This document shows positions 15,649-21,780 of a DNA stretch of 22,807 nucleotides, one piece after another. The notes beneath the pieces are model-generated. The model was not told where the DNA came from. It made no database searches and saw nothing but the letters and a program-made list of their open reading frames with translations. Location: positions 1-22,807 of IMG/VR virus record IMGVR_UViG_3300028920_000281. The stretch is one strand, 5' to 3'. This DNA is from a virus. Each line of letters opens with the position of its first letter. The first letter of the stretch is position 1. The position numbers and the translations under genes were made by a program.

Positions 15649-16506
15649 TTACCTTCTCTCGTGTGCCACGGCCACATAGTCCACAAGAAGGGTCTCTTCT
15701 GCATCACCACCGGACTTAACACCCATGATGATATGCATCTCCTGCAGCCCTGCTATAGTGATAGCATGACGTGAGTAAGCCACACCATTGACTATAGGAG
15801 TGATATATCCTGTCACACCGTCATTATAGTCAAAGATAAAGGCCAGGTTATATGTCGTTGCTGTGACAAAGGTACATAGGCTCTGTGTTACCTGTGTGCC
15901 GGCATTCGATGTCTCGAACTGTATCTCCATGGTACCGTCAACCTTGAAGAATACAGCACCATCATACGTGGCAGCTGGACCGGCACCATCATCCTGCAGG
16001 AAGTCGGCAGCCACGGTATCGCTGAACCCTACGCACCAGTTGGAATCATCAGTGGCAGCCTCGGTAAGCTGTATACGAGCTTTAAAGGCCACCTTCTTAT
16101 CCGTATCAAACAGGAAGGCTTCACTACGCGAAGTGACATAACAATCATCATTGTTATCCCCGTCACTGGTAATGCTTAACCATCCACCAAGGCCATCAGC
16201 TGAGGTAACAGCAGCAGAAGCTGTTCCACCACCTCTTGTTATGGCCCAATGAGTGATCTCGCCACTATCAAGAGGCATATTAACAAAGTCATCCATAAAT
16301 GTTATCCAGTCTGAAGGGTCAACACCGTTCCAGATAGGAAAACCATAGACAAGGGGATTGGCAGAGAGTATGCCATCTACATATAACAGGGATCCCACGG
16401 GAGCCACATCATTAAGCTTCTCAATGATCTCGTTTACCTTCTCGGCATAGGCCGGAACAGCGAGCTTACTGGGAGTGAAATTAGTTTTCGTAATCTTTTC
16501 AATCAT
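15649..16506 (-). CDS. LamG-like/jelly-roll virion protein candidate
   Basis: A 285-residue protein. The N-terminal 35 residues are a helical segment (PAYAEKVNEIIEKLNDVAP) of a type seen at the start of many phage structural proteins. From about residue 67 onward it is almost entirely beta strands with Gly/Ala/Thr/Asp-rich turns, alternating aromatics and acid residues (DWITFMDDFVNM, GWLSITSDGDNNDD, YNLAFIFDYNDG, HIIMGVKSGGDAEETLLVDYVAV). This fits a LamG/concanavalin-like sandwich used as a head decoration, fibre or receptor-binding domain. It has its own transcription unit, starting at the divergence zone and ending at 15550-15592. Function is from fold pattern only. Confidence 0.72.
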   Translation of the reverse strand: MIEKITKTNFTPSKLAVPAYAEKVNEIIEKLNDVAPVGSLLYVDGILSANPLVYGFPIWNGVDPSDWITFMDDFVNMPLDSGEITHWAITRGGGTASAAVTSADGLGGWLSITSDGDNNDDCYVTSRSEAFLFDTDKKVAFKARIQLTEAATDDSNWCVGFSDTVAADFLQDDGAGPAATYDGAVFFKVDGTMEIQFETSNAGTQVTQSLCTFVTATTYNLAFIFDYNDGVTGYITPIVNGVAYSRHAITIAGLQEMHIIMGVKSGGDAEETLLVDYVAVAHERR

Positions 16507-16924
16507 GACTATAAATATTTAATTGTTCATATTCGCGTATTTCTAAGCCAATATATACCTATTATATATATATAACAATATAAACACCACCCCCCATAAT
16601 AAAACACCCCCACCCAATTATATGTAAATCGTTAAAGATAAACACACCAACACACCAAATCGTTACAAAAATCAAAAAATACCCATACACCATAATACCG
16701 TCCCCAGGCAAATTCACTTTCATCCATTTTCACATCATACAACACAATCACCACAAACAAAGCAAAAGAGACCACCCCCCAACCATATAAAAGAGAGAAG
16801 GGAACACCTCATAATAACCCCTCTATGGTTCCAGCAATGCTGGGCGCTCCGCCGTCTGTCGGCGATGGTGCAGCCTATTGTATTGCTACAAATAACTATC
16901 TTTTATTAATTAAACTAATTACAA
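16507..16924. other. Divergence zone, left part: C-rich and G-poor on the plus strand, no gene
   Basis: Between 16561 and 16800 the plus strand holds, by hand count, 71 C and only 14 G in 240 bases, giving runs of CACC/ACACACC. No open frame is supported. The right end contains the three-way-junction element. A short AT-rich leader with no obvious Shine-Dalgarno site precedes the start at 16925. Confidence 0.75.
16827..16875. other. Perfectly abutted three-way-junction structured element
   Basis: A 49-base segment folds with no unpaired base at the junction. P1 is GGTT (16827-16830) with AGCC (16872-16875). P2 is CCAGC (16831-16835) with GCTGG (16839-16843), loop AAT. P3 is GCGC (16844-16847) with GTGC (16868-16871), then a small internal loop, then CGCCG (16850-16854) with CGGCG (16860-16864), loop TCTGT. 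It is much more GC-rich than its surroundings. It lies about 50 bases before the gene at 16925 and ahead of it in the plus direction. It may act as DNA (origin, nick site) or as RNA (5' leader element); the strand is not decided. Confidence 0.6.
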
Positions 16925-17305
16925 ATGAAAAAATTTAATTTAGGTCTCGAGGCAGGTAAAAAAGTACTTGCAGAGCTGGAAAAAAACGGCGTTATCATTA
17001 CAAAGCCAATCCCAAATATTCCTGAGGGATTATATTCGGGTGAATTCGTTACGCAAGAAATTGACGGTAAAACCGATATTGTGATGAATGTTATTGACTA
17101 TGAAAGGAACGAGGAACAAAGGGCTTTCCCTCAAATACTTGTTAATATAGTCAATACAAAAACAGGAGACAAATACCAGAGAATTGGTATTGCTTTGAGT
17201 GATGAAGTAGAAAACATCATTTCTAAGCCTGAAAATTTGAAGCTAAAATATGACTTCAGAGCAGAAAAAGGCAGAGTAAGAACATTCTTGAGTCTTGCAT
17301 CGTAG
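16925..17305 (+). CDS. Isolated gene in the divergence zone; beta-rich protein of unknown family
   Basis: A 126-residue protein. The N-terminus is helical (FNLGLEAGKKVLAELEKNGV). From about residue 30 it is strand-rich (GLYSGEFVTQEIDGKTDIVM, FPQILVNIVNTKTG, YQRIGIALS) and would suit a small OB-type or beta-barrel nucleic-acid-binding fold, but I recognise no family. It is the only gene in the 1.3 kb between the left and right gene arrays, flanked by the structured element at 16827-16875 and the terminator at 17310-17334, so it is a self-contained unit. It uses TAG as stop, and Ile codons are 8 ATT, 3 ATC and 2 ATA, whereas neighbours use ATA often; this hints at a different origin. Confidence 0.72.
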   Translation: MKKFNLGLEAGKKVLAELEKNGVIITKPIPNIPEGLYSGEFVTQEIDGKTDIVMNVIDYERNEEQRAFPQILVNIVNTKTGDKYQRIGIALSDEVENIISKPENLKLKYDFRAEKGRVRTFLSLAS

Positions 17306-17309
17306 AAAT

Positions 17310-17334
17310 AAGCACCTTCGGGTGCTTTTTTTTT
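17310..17334 (+). terminator. Strong rho-independent terminator after the isolated gene
   Basis: AAGCACC (17310-17316), tetraloop TTCG, GGTGCTT (17321-17327), then T to 17334. The 7-bp stem is perfect, the loop is the stable UUCG class, and it follows the stop codon (17303-17305) by four bases. Confidence 0.95.
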
Positions 17335-17337
17335 CTT

Positions 17338-17856
17338 ATGAATACAGGGATTTAGTGCGTTTTTTAACCAAAAGTATCGATTTAGTGTCATTATAGGTCT
17401 TTTTTGCCTGTTTTGACATGTTCTATCGGAATAGAATGGTCAAATTTGGGTGCTTGAGAGCTCATTTTAGCTCGTTCCAGAGCTTATCCATTCAACACAT
17501 CACAATAACGTCAACATGCCTCAAGCGCCCATCGTTTGGCCTTGCCAGAGCGATTGGTGAGTACACGTGCTGGAAGCACCTTCATATCATAGGTATATCT
17601 ATATGATGTATGATGGTATAATAATGTTGTTGATAATTATAATGATATGGCTGGATTGTTACACTTGACCTGTTCTCCTGGTTGTTGTGCGTTGAGCGGT
17701 TTATGTATGATAACTGGGTGTTTTGGGTTATGTTTTCTCATGATGATTTGATTGATTGGGTTTTGGTTTGATTGTCAGTGATGTAGCAATTCAGCCTATT
17801 TTTAATATATTGTTTTAATGTTAGTGTGTATAACTATATAAATAAATAATTAAATC
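17338..17856. other. Divergence zone, right part: G/T-rich multi-hairpin region, no gene
   Basis: No supported open frame occurs in 519 bases. Hairpins in order: TTCTAT/ATAGAA with loop CGGA (17421-17436); GAGCT/AGCTC, loop CATTTT (17458-17473); CGCCCATCG with CGATTGGTG (eight of nine positions pair, one of them G-T), loop itself containing TGGC/GCCA (17526-17559); GTGCT/AGCAC, loop GGA (17567-17579). A 9-base direct repeat GATTTAGTG is at 17349-17357 and 17379-17387. From 17581 to 17820 the plus strand has, by hand count, 56 G and 21 C, opposite to the left part. The region could be a replication origin or an untranslated leader of the rightward operon. Confidence 0.6.
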
Positions 17857-18084
17857 ATGTACGAAGATAAATATGATAAGAAAAATATCATCTATAAATA
17901 TAAAAAATCAGTTGAGCAAATGAATGACATAACAAAGTTTATGTTAAAAAAGCGTATGCAGTCTTATAGCTGCCAGATACGCGAAGAGATGAGACTACCC
18001 AAGGATAAAAGAAATCAACGTAAGATTGATGATTACAAGAATCGCATTCTTATAATAAGAAAATGGTTAAACGATAATAATTAA
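17857..18084 (+). CDS. Small basic hypothetical protein, 75 residues
   Basis: The first gene of the rightward cluster, starting after an AT-rich leader (AAATAAATAATTAAATC before the ATG). The product is strongly basic and helical (YKKSVEQMNDITKFMLKKRM, then CQIREEMRLPKDKRNQRKID), with no signal peptide. The next gene follows four bases after the stop. Family unknown; the K/R-rich helices would suit nucleic-acid or ribosome contact, which is speculation. Confidence 0.68.
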   Translation: MYEDKYDKKNIIYKYKKSVEQMNDITKFMLKKRMQSYSCQIREEMRLPKDKRNQRKIDDYKNRILIIRKWLNDNN

Positions 18085-18088
18085 TACT

Positions 18089-18271
18089 ATGAAGAGAATA
18101 TATTACCTGTTACTGATATTGCTATCACTCGCTTGTATAGTTGCTCTATTTATATCTCTCTTCATGGGTAATCATGACATACCAAACATCATGATACATG
18201 TGTTTATAATAGCCTTGTGTGTTGGTGTTTGCTACACTGGATTATTAATGTTGATAAAACATAAAGAATAA
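18089..18271 (+). CDS. Two-span small membrane protein, 60 residues
   Basis: Two clear hydrophobic spans: residues about 5-26 (YYLLLILLSLACIVALFISLF) and about 34-56 (IMIHVFIIALCVGVCYTGLLML), joined by a short polar turn (MGNHDIPN), with a basic C-terminus (IKHKE). Length and topology resemble small holin-like or envelope-associated phage proteins, but nothing identifies a specific family. It is tightly packed with its neighbours (four bases on each side), so it is probably co-transcribed. Confidence 0.7.
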   Translation: MKRIYYLLLILLSLACIVALFISLFMGNHDIPNIMIHVFIIALCVGVCYTGLLMLIKHKE

Positions 18272-18275
18272 AACT

Positions 18276-18578
18276 ATGAAAACACAACACACACCCGGAG
18301 AATGGGTAATTGTTAAAGAGAAAAACAACTTTGATGTTGAATCTATAGATGGCGAAACACTTATAGCTATAATTGTAAACCAAGCAGGAGAAAACGTGAC
18401 TCAAGACAATGCCAAGCTTATTGCAGCAGCACCTGAAATGCTTGAGGCACTAAACAGCCTTATGGAATATAAACGCATTATAGATCAATGGATGGCTTCA
18501 AGTAGAGATTCACAAGCTGGTAAATTTGAATCTATATTCAATAAGGCAGAAGCAGCGATCAAAAAAGCAACTGAATAA
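18276..18578 (+). CDS. Phage protein with HTPG-W start and AAPEMLEAL motif
   Basis: A 100-residue protein of a family widespread in phages and prophages. It has the N-terminal HTPGEW (residues 5-10) and the conserved DNAKLIAAAPEMLEAL (44-59), followed by a charged helix ending IKKATE. I recognise the pattern 'HTPGPW...NA.LIAAAPELLEAL' from many tailed-phage genomes; no function is established that I can name. The start ATG is preceded by AAAACT, a context shared with the genes at 18590 and 22666. It is one of a string of small genes that are likely early or accessory. Confidence 0.88.
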   Translation: MKTQHTPGEWVIVKEKNNFDVESIDGETLIAIIVNQAGENVTQDNAKLIAAAPEMLEALNSLMEYKRIIDQWMASSRDSQAGKFESIFNKAEAAIKKATE

Positions 18579-18589
18579 AACTTAAAACT

Positions 18590-18928
18590 ATGAAAAAGAG
18601 AATTTATCCCTTAGCATTTATTGTCCTGTTAGCTCTATTTGTTCTTGTCACAGGACTTTTATCATCATGCACTCCTAAGAGTGCGAAACAGATAGAAATG
18701 TCTAATAATGATGCAAGAATAAATGATGAGCTTGGTGATTACCAATTTAATGAATTTGGTGTTATCAAATTTTTTAGTGGTGCTGACGCATATAATGTAA
18801 CAACTGTAGCTATAGGTGATCTTGATGGTGATGGTGACAATGATGTTATCATAGCCAATCAAGATGGTTCTGTTATTGCTATGGAAAATGTAATGGTAAA
18901 TAAATTCAGCCATTATCCACTACGTTAA
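18590..18928 (+). CDS. Lipoprotein with a VCBS/FG-GAP-type calcium motif
   Basis: A 112-residue protein with a lipoprotein signal peptide: basic MKKR, hydrophobic span to residue 24, then lipobox LSSC with Cys27 as the lipidated residue. The mature part is only 86 residues. At 77-85 it carries DLDGDGDND, the calcium-binding repeat loop of VCBS/FG-GAP repeats, in the context VAIGDLDGDGDNDVIIANQD, the typical repeat core. Such repeats usually occur several times in large surface proteins; a single unit here suggests a truncated or miniature version. The product should be anchored in the envelope facing periplasm or outside. A surface-display or exclusion role is inference. Confidence 0.8.
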   Translation: MKKRIYPLAFIVLLALFVLVTGLLSSCTPKSAKQIEMSNNDARINDELGDYQFNEFGVIKFFSGADAYNVTTVAIGDLDGDGDNDVIIANQDGSVIAMENVMVNKFSHYPLR

Positions 18929-18958
18929 TCGAATCAAATCATTTTAAATGGTAATATT

Positions 18959-19501
18959 ATGTGCTTAATAACAAGACAACAAAAATCAATCACTGCTAAA
19001 AAAGATATAGTGGTGTTTAAACAGATTAAGGTCAATCCTGTTATGACAAATGATGAAAATATCATTGAATACATGTCACCATACAATCACTTTTACTGGA
19101 AGAAAGGTGTTACATATAAACAGAAGATGATGTTTACCAATAAAAATAAACTTGTTAAGAGATATATTATTCATGTATATGATTTTACATGTCGTGAATA
19201 TTATTTTGTAGGGTTTACTACATTGGAATGTTTACGTTATCCTGAATCAAGGATTATACAAAATGGTTTTCATGCTGCAATAAGTCCAAAGAGATTTGCC
19301 AAGTTTCAATATCTCAAAACATATCCATTTGTAATTCCTAAGGGTGCAAAGTATTATCTCGATGATACAGGTCTCATTGTTAGTAATATAATGAAGATAC
19401 ATGATGATCTTATCGATGTCACTGACTATGATAATGATTATGTAGCTCTTTTATATGGTAAAAACATGTTAAATATTAAAATACCATCTGTTATCAGATA
19501 A
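18959..19501 (+). CDS. Conserved phage protein, GFH...IPKGAKYY type
   Basis: A 180-residue protein beginning MCLITRQQKSITAKKDIVVF. Near residues 103-105 is GFH, and IPKGAKYYLDDTGLIVSN lies around residues 125-142. The pattern 'MCL.t......AkkDI..yK......GFHs........IPkGA.Yy' recurs in phages of diverse hosts in my experience, without known function. Mostly beta-type sequence with many aromatic residues (YIIHVYDFTCREYYFVGFTT). A cluster of small genes follows. Start: ATG at 18959, 30 bases after the previous stop. Confidence 0.82.
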   Translation: MCLITRQQKSITAKKDIVVFKQIKVNPVMTNDENIIEYMSPYNHFYWKKGVTYKQKMMFTNKNKLVKRYIIHVYDFTCREYYFVGFTTLECLRYPESRIIQNGFHAAISPKRFAKFQYLKTYPFVIPKGAKYYLDDTGLIVSNIMKIHDDLIDVTDYDNDYVALLYGKNMLNIKIPSVIR

Positions 19502-19506
19502 TAATT

Positions 19507-19758
19507 ATGAAAAGATTAATATTTCTGTTTTTCCTTGTGCTATCACCATTACATAGCATAGGTGATCCTCAACCTGTCAAATGTGATATGTTTACTGTTG
19601 GCAGGTTTGTTATCTATCAACGTGAAAGCCTTAGAGATAATATAATGACTGAATACAAGGTTTATTGCCAGGGATACTATTCAGCCTGGCATAAGAGAGT
19701 AATAACCGGAATAAATGAAACCAAAACACATATAGATTATGATAATGATAAAGATTAA
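19507..19758 (+). CDS. Small secreted protein, 83 residues
   Basis: A signal peptide is evident: MKR, hydrophobic residues 4-14 (LIFLFFLVLSP), then a polar stretch with a plausible cleavage near HSIG. The mature part (about 64 residues) contains two cysteines, in VKCDM and VYCQG, that could form a disulfide outside the cytoplasm, and ends in a run of Asp/Asn/Lys. It overlaps the next gene by 20 bases. Family unknown; export of a small two-cysteine protein suggests an envelope role. Confidence 0.68.
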   Translation: MKRLIFLFFLVLSPLHSIGDPQPVKCDMFTVGRFVIYQRESLRDNIMTEYKVYCQGYYSAWHKRVITGINETKTHIDYDNDKD

Positions 19759-20071
19759 TGACAAAAGCTATCGTTTAGATGGTGCTCAATATTCGAATTT
19801 ACGCAGAGCTATGTTCATCACTGATCCTATCACTGCTGAACCATACGCTACATGCACTGTAAACCTTCCTGAGCTAAGATGTGCTTCAAATGAAGTATTT
19901 GTCAAGGACTATTCAGAAAATGAAGGAATGGCCCAGATATTGATTGATAATGGCATAATTGAACCAGGACCATTATCTACATTCAAATATAATTTTGTTG
20001 AGATAAGCAAGTACAAATTGACAAGAACAGCAATATTCAAGCTATGGCAGAAGATAAATATACACTCGTAG
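19739..20071 (+). CDS. Hypothetical protein, 110 residues
   Basis: Start by ATG at 19739 or two codons later at 19745 (M-I-M-I-K). Mixed alpha/beta: RLDGAQYSNLRRAMF, then ATCTVNLPELRCASNEVFVK (two cysteines), then EGMAQILIDNGIIEPG. It overlaps both neighbours (20 and 28 bases), an arrangement seen only in compact phage operons. The middle and end (acidic, with SENEGMAQILIDNG) resemble small phage proteins of the type 'vkdySENEGv...L...GiI.p', but I cannot name a family. No membrane segment or catalytic motif is visible. Confidence 0.75.
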   Translation: MIMIKINDKSYRLDGAQYSNLRRAMFITDPITAEPYATCTVNLPELRCASNEVFVKDYSENEGMAQILIDNGIIEPGPLSTFKYNFVEISKYKLTRTAIFKLWQKINIHS

Positions 20072-20310
20072 ATAGTGAAGATATTATCGATATGCTCAGG
20101 ACATATCTTCCATTGATGGTTCTATCAATGAGAAAGATAACAATGATATGGGATAAAGATCCTGAATTTGTTGACACTTTTCTTAATCCTGAATATCCTT
20201 TTGAACATTCATTTGACGAGCTATCAGTAAGTGTTCGTAAATGGTGTGATGATGCTCTTAATAGGATAAATGATCATGAATATCAAGATAATAATGATAC
20301 TAATATTTAA
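20044..20310 (+). CDS. Hypothetical acidic protein, 88 residues
   Basis: Starts inside the end of the previous gene (28-base overlap). Helical throughout: SEDIIDMLRTYLPLMVLSMRK, an acidic WDKDPEFVDTFLN, and SVSVRKWCDDALNRIND. The C-terminus (EYQDNNDTNI) is polar. No family recognised. It is followed two bases later by the next start. Confidence 0.65.
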   Translation: MAEDKYTLVDSEDIIDMLRTYLPLMVLSMRKITMIWDKDPEFVDTFLNPEYPFEHSFDELSVSVRKWCDDALNRINDHEYQDNNDTNI

Positions 20311-20312
20311 TT

Positions 20313-20525
20313 ATGAATGAACTAACAGCATTAACATTTCATCATTTCTTTATGAAGTGGGGAATAAAAAAAGCTACTTTCGATTACACTAAAGATGGAA
20401 AGATACAATATGAATATATCTATTTATCAAGATATGAATTTCAGCTTGGTAAAATAGGTGATGTACCAACTAATTATACAATACCAGAAAGTGAGGAGGT
20501 AAACAATGAGAATGATAGAAATTGA
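20313..20525 (+). CDS. Hypothetical protein, 70 residues
   Basis: A short protein (MNELTALTFHHFFMKWGIKK..) with an amphipathic N-terminal helix and a strand segment (KIQYEYIYLSRYEFQLGKI), ending in a polar SEEVNNENDRN tail. Its last 20 bases overlap the next gene and contain the next gene's ribosome-binding site. Family unknown. Confidence 0.6.
   Translation: MNELTALTFHHFFMKWGIKKATFDYTKDGKIQYEYIYLSRYEFQLGKIGDVPTNYTIPESEEVNNENDRN
20494..20499 (+). promoter_or_regulatory. Unusual Shine-Dalgarno site AGGAGG before the gene at 20506
   Basis: AGGAGG lies six bases before the ATG at 20506. Almost every other start in this window has only an A/T-rich leader, as expected for Bacteroidota. Here the site lies inside the coding end of the previous gene (SEEVNNEN), so the match could be a coding accident. 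Confidence 0.45.
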
Positions 20526-20724
20526 CAAAGACGATTGGATCCCTGTAATGTCAATAATTAATGTATCATATAATTATTTAAAACATCATGACAGACATGC
20601 AATCGTAATCTTGACAAAAGAAACAAAGTATGTTAAAGACTATGATAGCAAACATAGTGCTATTACTTATATGCGTTATCTTATCAGAGAGATAGATCCT
20701 GAAGTACAAATAGATAAATATTAA
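20506..20724 (+). CDS. Hypothetical protein, 72 residues
   Basis: A compact protein (MRMIEIDKDDWIPVMSIINV..) with a basic middle and a strand-helix pattern (HAIVILTKETKYVKDYDSKH, AITYMRYLIREIDPEVQ). A Met at residue 3 is an alternative start. A Shine-Dalgarno-like AGGAGG precedes it. The following membrane-protein gene starts four bases after the stop. Family unknown. Confidence 0.62.
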   Translation: MRMIEIDKDDWIPVMSIINVSYNYLKHHDRHAIVILTKETKYVKDYDSKHSAITYMRYLIREIDPEVQIDKY

Positions 20725-20728
20725 ATAT

Positions 20729-20941
20729 ATGAATAAATTAAAAAAAGTTTTATTTGCCATAACAACAATAGGTTATTTTGTAGGATCATACTACCTTGGT
20801 AATTTTCTCACACAATCATTTGATGAACCTATAGATGACAAACTTATCGGAACACTTTTTGGAATGCTTATATTGATCTTTGCTATTTTTATTATTGTTA
20901 TTATTTATGTGATTTATAACGAAATATTTGATGATGAATAA
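20729..20941 (+). CDS. Two-span small membrane protein, 70 residues
   Basis: Two hydrophobic spans: residues about 8-25 (LFAITTIGYFVGSYYLGN) and 40-63 (LIGTLFGMLILIFAIFIIVI), linked by an acidic loop (SFDEPIDDK) and ending in an acidic tail (NEIFDDE). A small two-span membrane protein in a phage early-type cluster; a holin-like or envelope role is possible. It overlaps the next gene by eight bases. Confidence 0.7.
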   Translation: MNKLKKVLFAITTIGYFVGSYYLGNFLTQSFDEPIDDKLIGTLFGMLILIFAIFIIVIIYVIYNEIFDDE

Positions 20942-21098
20942 ATATATAATAGTTCAGTGGCCGGAGAGCCAATATTTTATGGGCAGATCAGATTGTCACC
21001 TTATATGTGATGATATAGGGATGCAAAAGTATGGATCTAGTGCCTATTTCGTTCCTGAGAAAGTATATGATGAAGTTATTGATGAAATGACAGAATAA
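20934..21098 (+). CDS. 54-residue phage protein with VQWPESQ and SSAYFVP motifs
   Basis: An unlisted small gene: ATG at 20934-20936 within the last bases of the membrane-protein gene, TAA at 21096-21098. The product (MNKYIIVQWPESQYFMGRSD..) has the diagnostic VQWPESQ (7-13) and GSSAYFVPEKVYDEV. I recognise this as a small protein family common in Bacteroides phages, of unknown function. It ends in TAATG with the next gene, so translation is coupled. High confidence that it is real despite its size. Confidence 0.82.
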   Translation: MNKYIIVQWPESQYFMGRSDCHLICDDIGMQKYGSSAYFVPEKVYDEVIDEMTE

Positions 21099-21505
21099 TG
21101 GAAAAATATAAAACTCCATATAAAGATCATTCCGATTATGCTTGGACTACTAAAAATGGTTCTAAGATAAAGATATCAGATATATCAGATAAACATCTTG
21201 TTAATATCTATAATTATATACTTGATAAAATTAACGGATGTGAAGAGATGGTTTCTTTTGTCCTCGGACCACTTGCTCCTAACTCTGATACCATAGCTTC
21301 TTATTATGCAGATATGGCAATGGATGAATCAATGAATAGAAAGCTTGCTCTTGAAAGACATCTTTACTACATAGGCCATGAAATGTATAAAAGGAATCTA
21401 ACATCAGATTACAAGCCTGTCAATGAATTTGAAAAGATACATAGAAAGATTAAAAGTATTTCTACAGGACCTAATGGGATAGGTAGAATTATTGAATTCG
21501 ATTAA
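21098..21505 (+). CDS. Phage protein with W-T-T-K-[DN]-G and ISD-x-SD-x-HL start
   Basis: A 135-residue protein. The N-terminus YAWTTKNGSKIKISDISD, followed by KHLVNIYNYI, matches a family recurrent in Bacteroidota phages ('W.TKdG..I.IsdMsd.HL.N.i..L'). The rest is helical (MDESMNRKLALERHLYYIGHEM) and includes a conserved-looking middle (EEMVSFVLGPLAPNSDTIAS). Function unknown. It begins at the shared TAATG with the 54-residue gene. Confidence 0.8.
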   Translation: MEKYKTPYKDHSDYAWTTKNGSKIKISDISDKHLVNIYNYILDKINGCEEMVSFVLGPLAPNSDTIASYYADMAMDESMNRKLALERHLYYIGHEMYKRNLTSDYKPVNEFEKIHRKIKSISTGPNGIGRIIEFD

Positions 21506-21508
21506 AAT

Positions 21509-21754
21509 ATGTATAAATATTATCTATTTGGTGGTGTCGTCATAGAATATTATCGTAAGGGTGTTCATCACCTTATGTATAAGATATATACAGATAAAGA
21601 ACAGGTTAAGTTTGATCTCTGTAAATACAAGCTTGGCGATGATCCAAAGATATTACTTAATCTGTTATCCAAGTGGTTTAATTACCTGGAAATTAGTAAA
21701 GATGAATATGAATTCCTCATAGCTAATAAAAAAGATTATGATGAGATGGAATAA
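21509..21754 (+). CDS. Hypothetical protein, 81 residues
   Basis: A short protein starting MYKYYLFGGVVIEYYRKGVH, with a strand-rich first half and a helical second half (DPKILLNLLSKWFNYLEISK, KDEYEFLIANKKDYDE). No family recognised. It is the last gene before the tmRNA, whose 5' end lies 26 bases after this stop, so the tmRNA may be processed from the same transcript. Confidence 0.68.
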   Translation: MYKYYLFGGVVIEYYRKGVHHLMYKIYTDKEQVKFDLCKYKLGDDPKILLNLLSKWFNYLEISKDEYEFLIANKKDYDEME

Positions 21755-21780
21755 TTATCTATTTTTACAACACGTTCTTT

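Noticed and set aside
17131-17391. Minus-strand frame (86 residues) opposite the isolated gene
   Set aside because: It runs through the terminator at 17310-17334 and lies antisense to a better-supported gene.
17418-17606. Plus-strand frame (62 residues) in the hairpin region
   Set aside because: It covers several hairpins and has no start context; composition looks non-coding.
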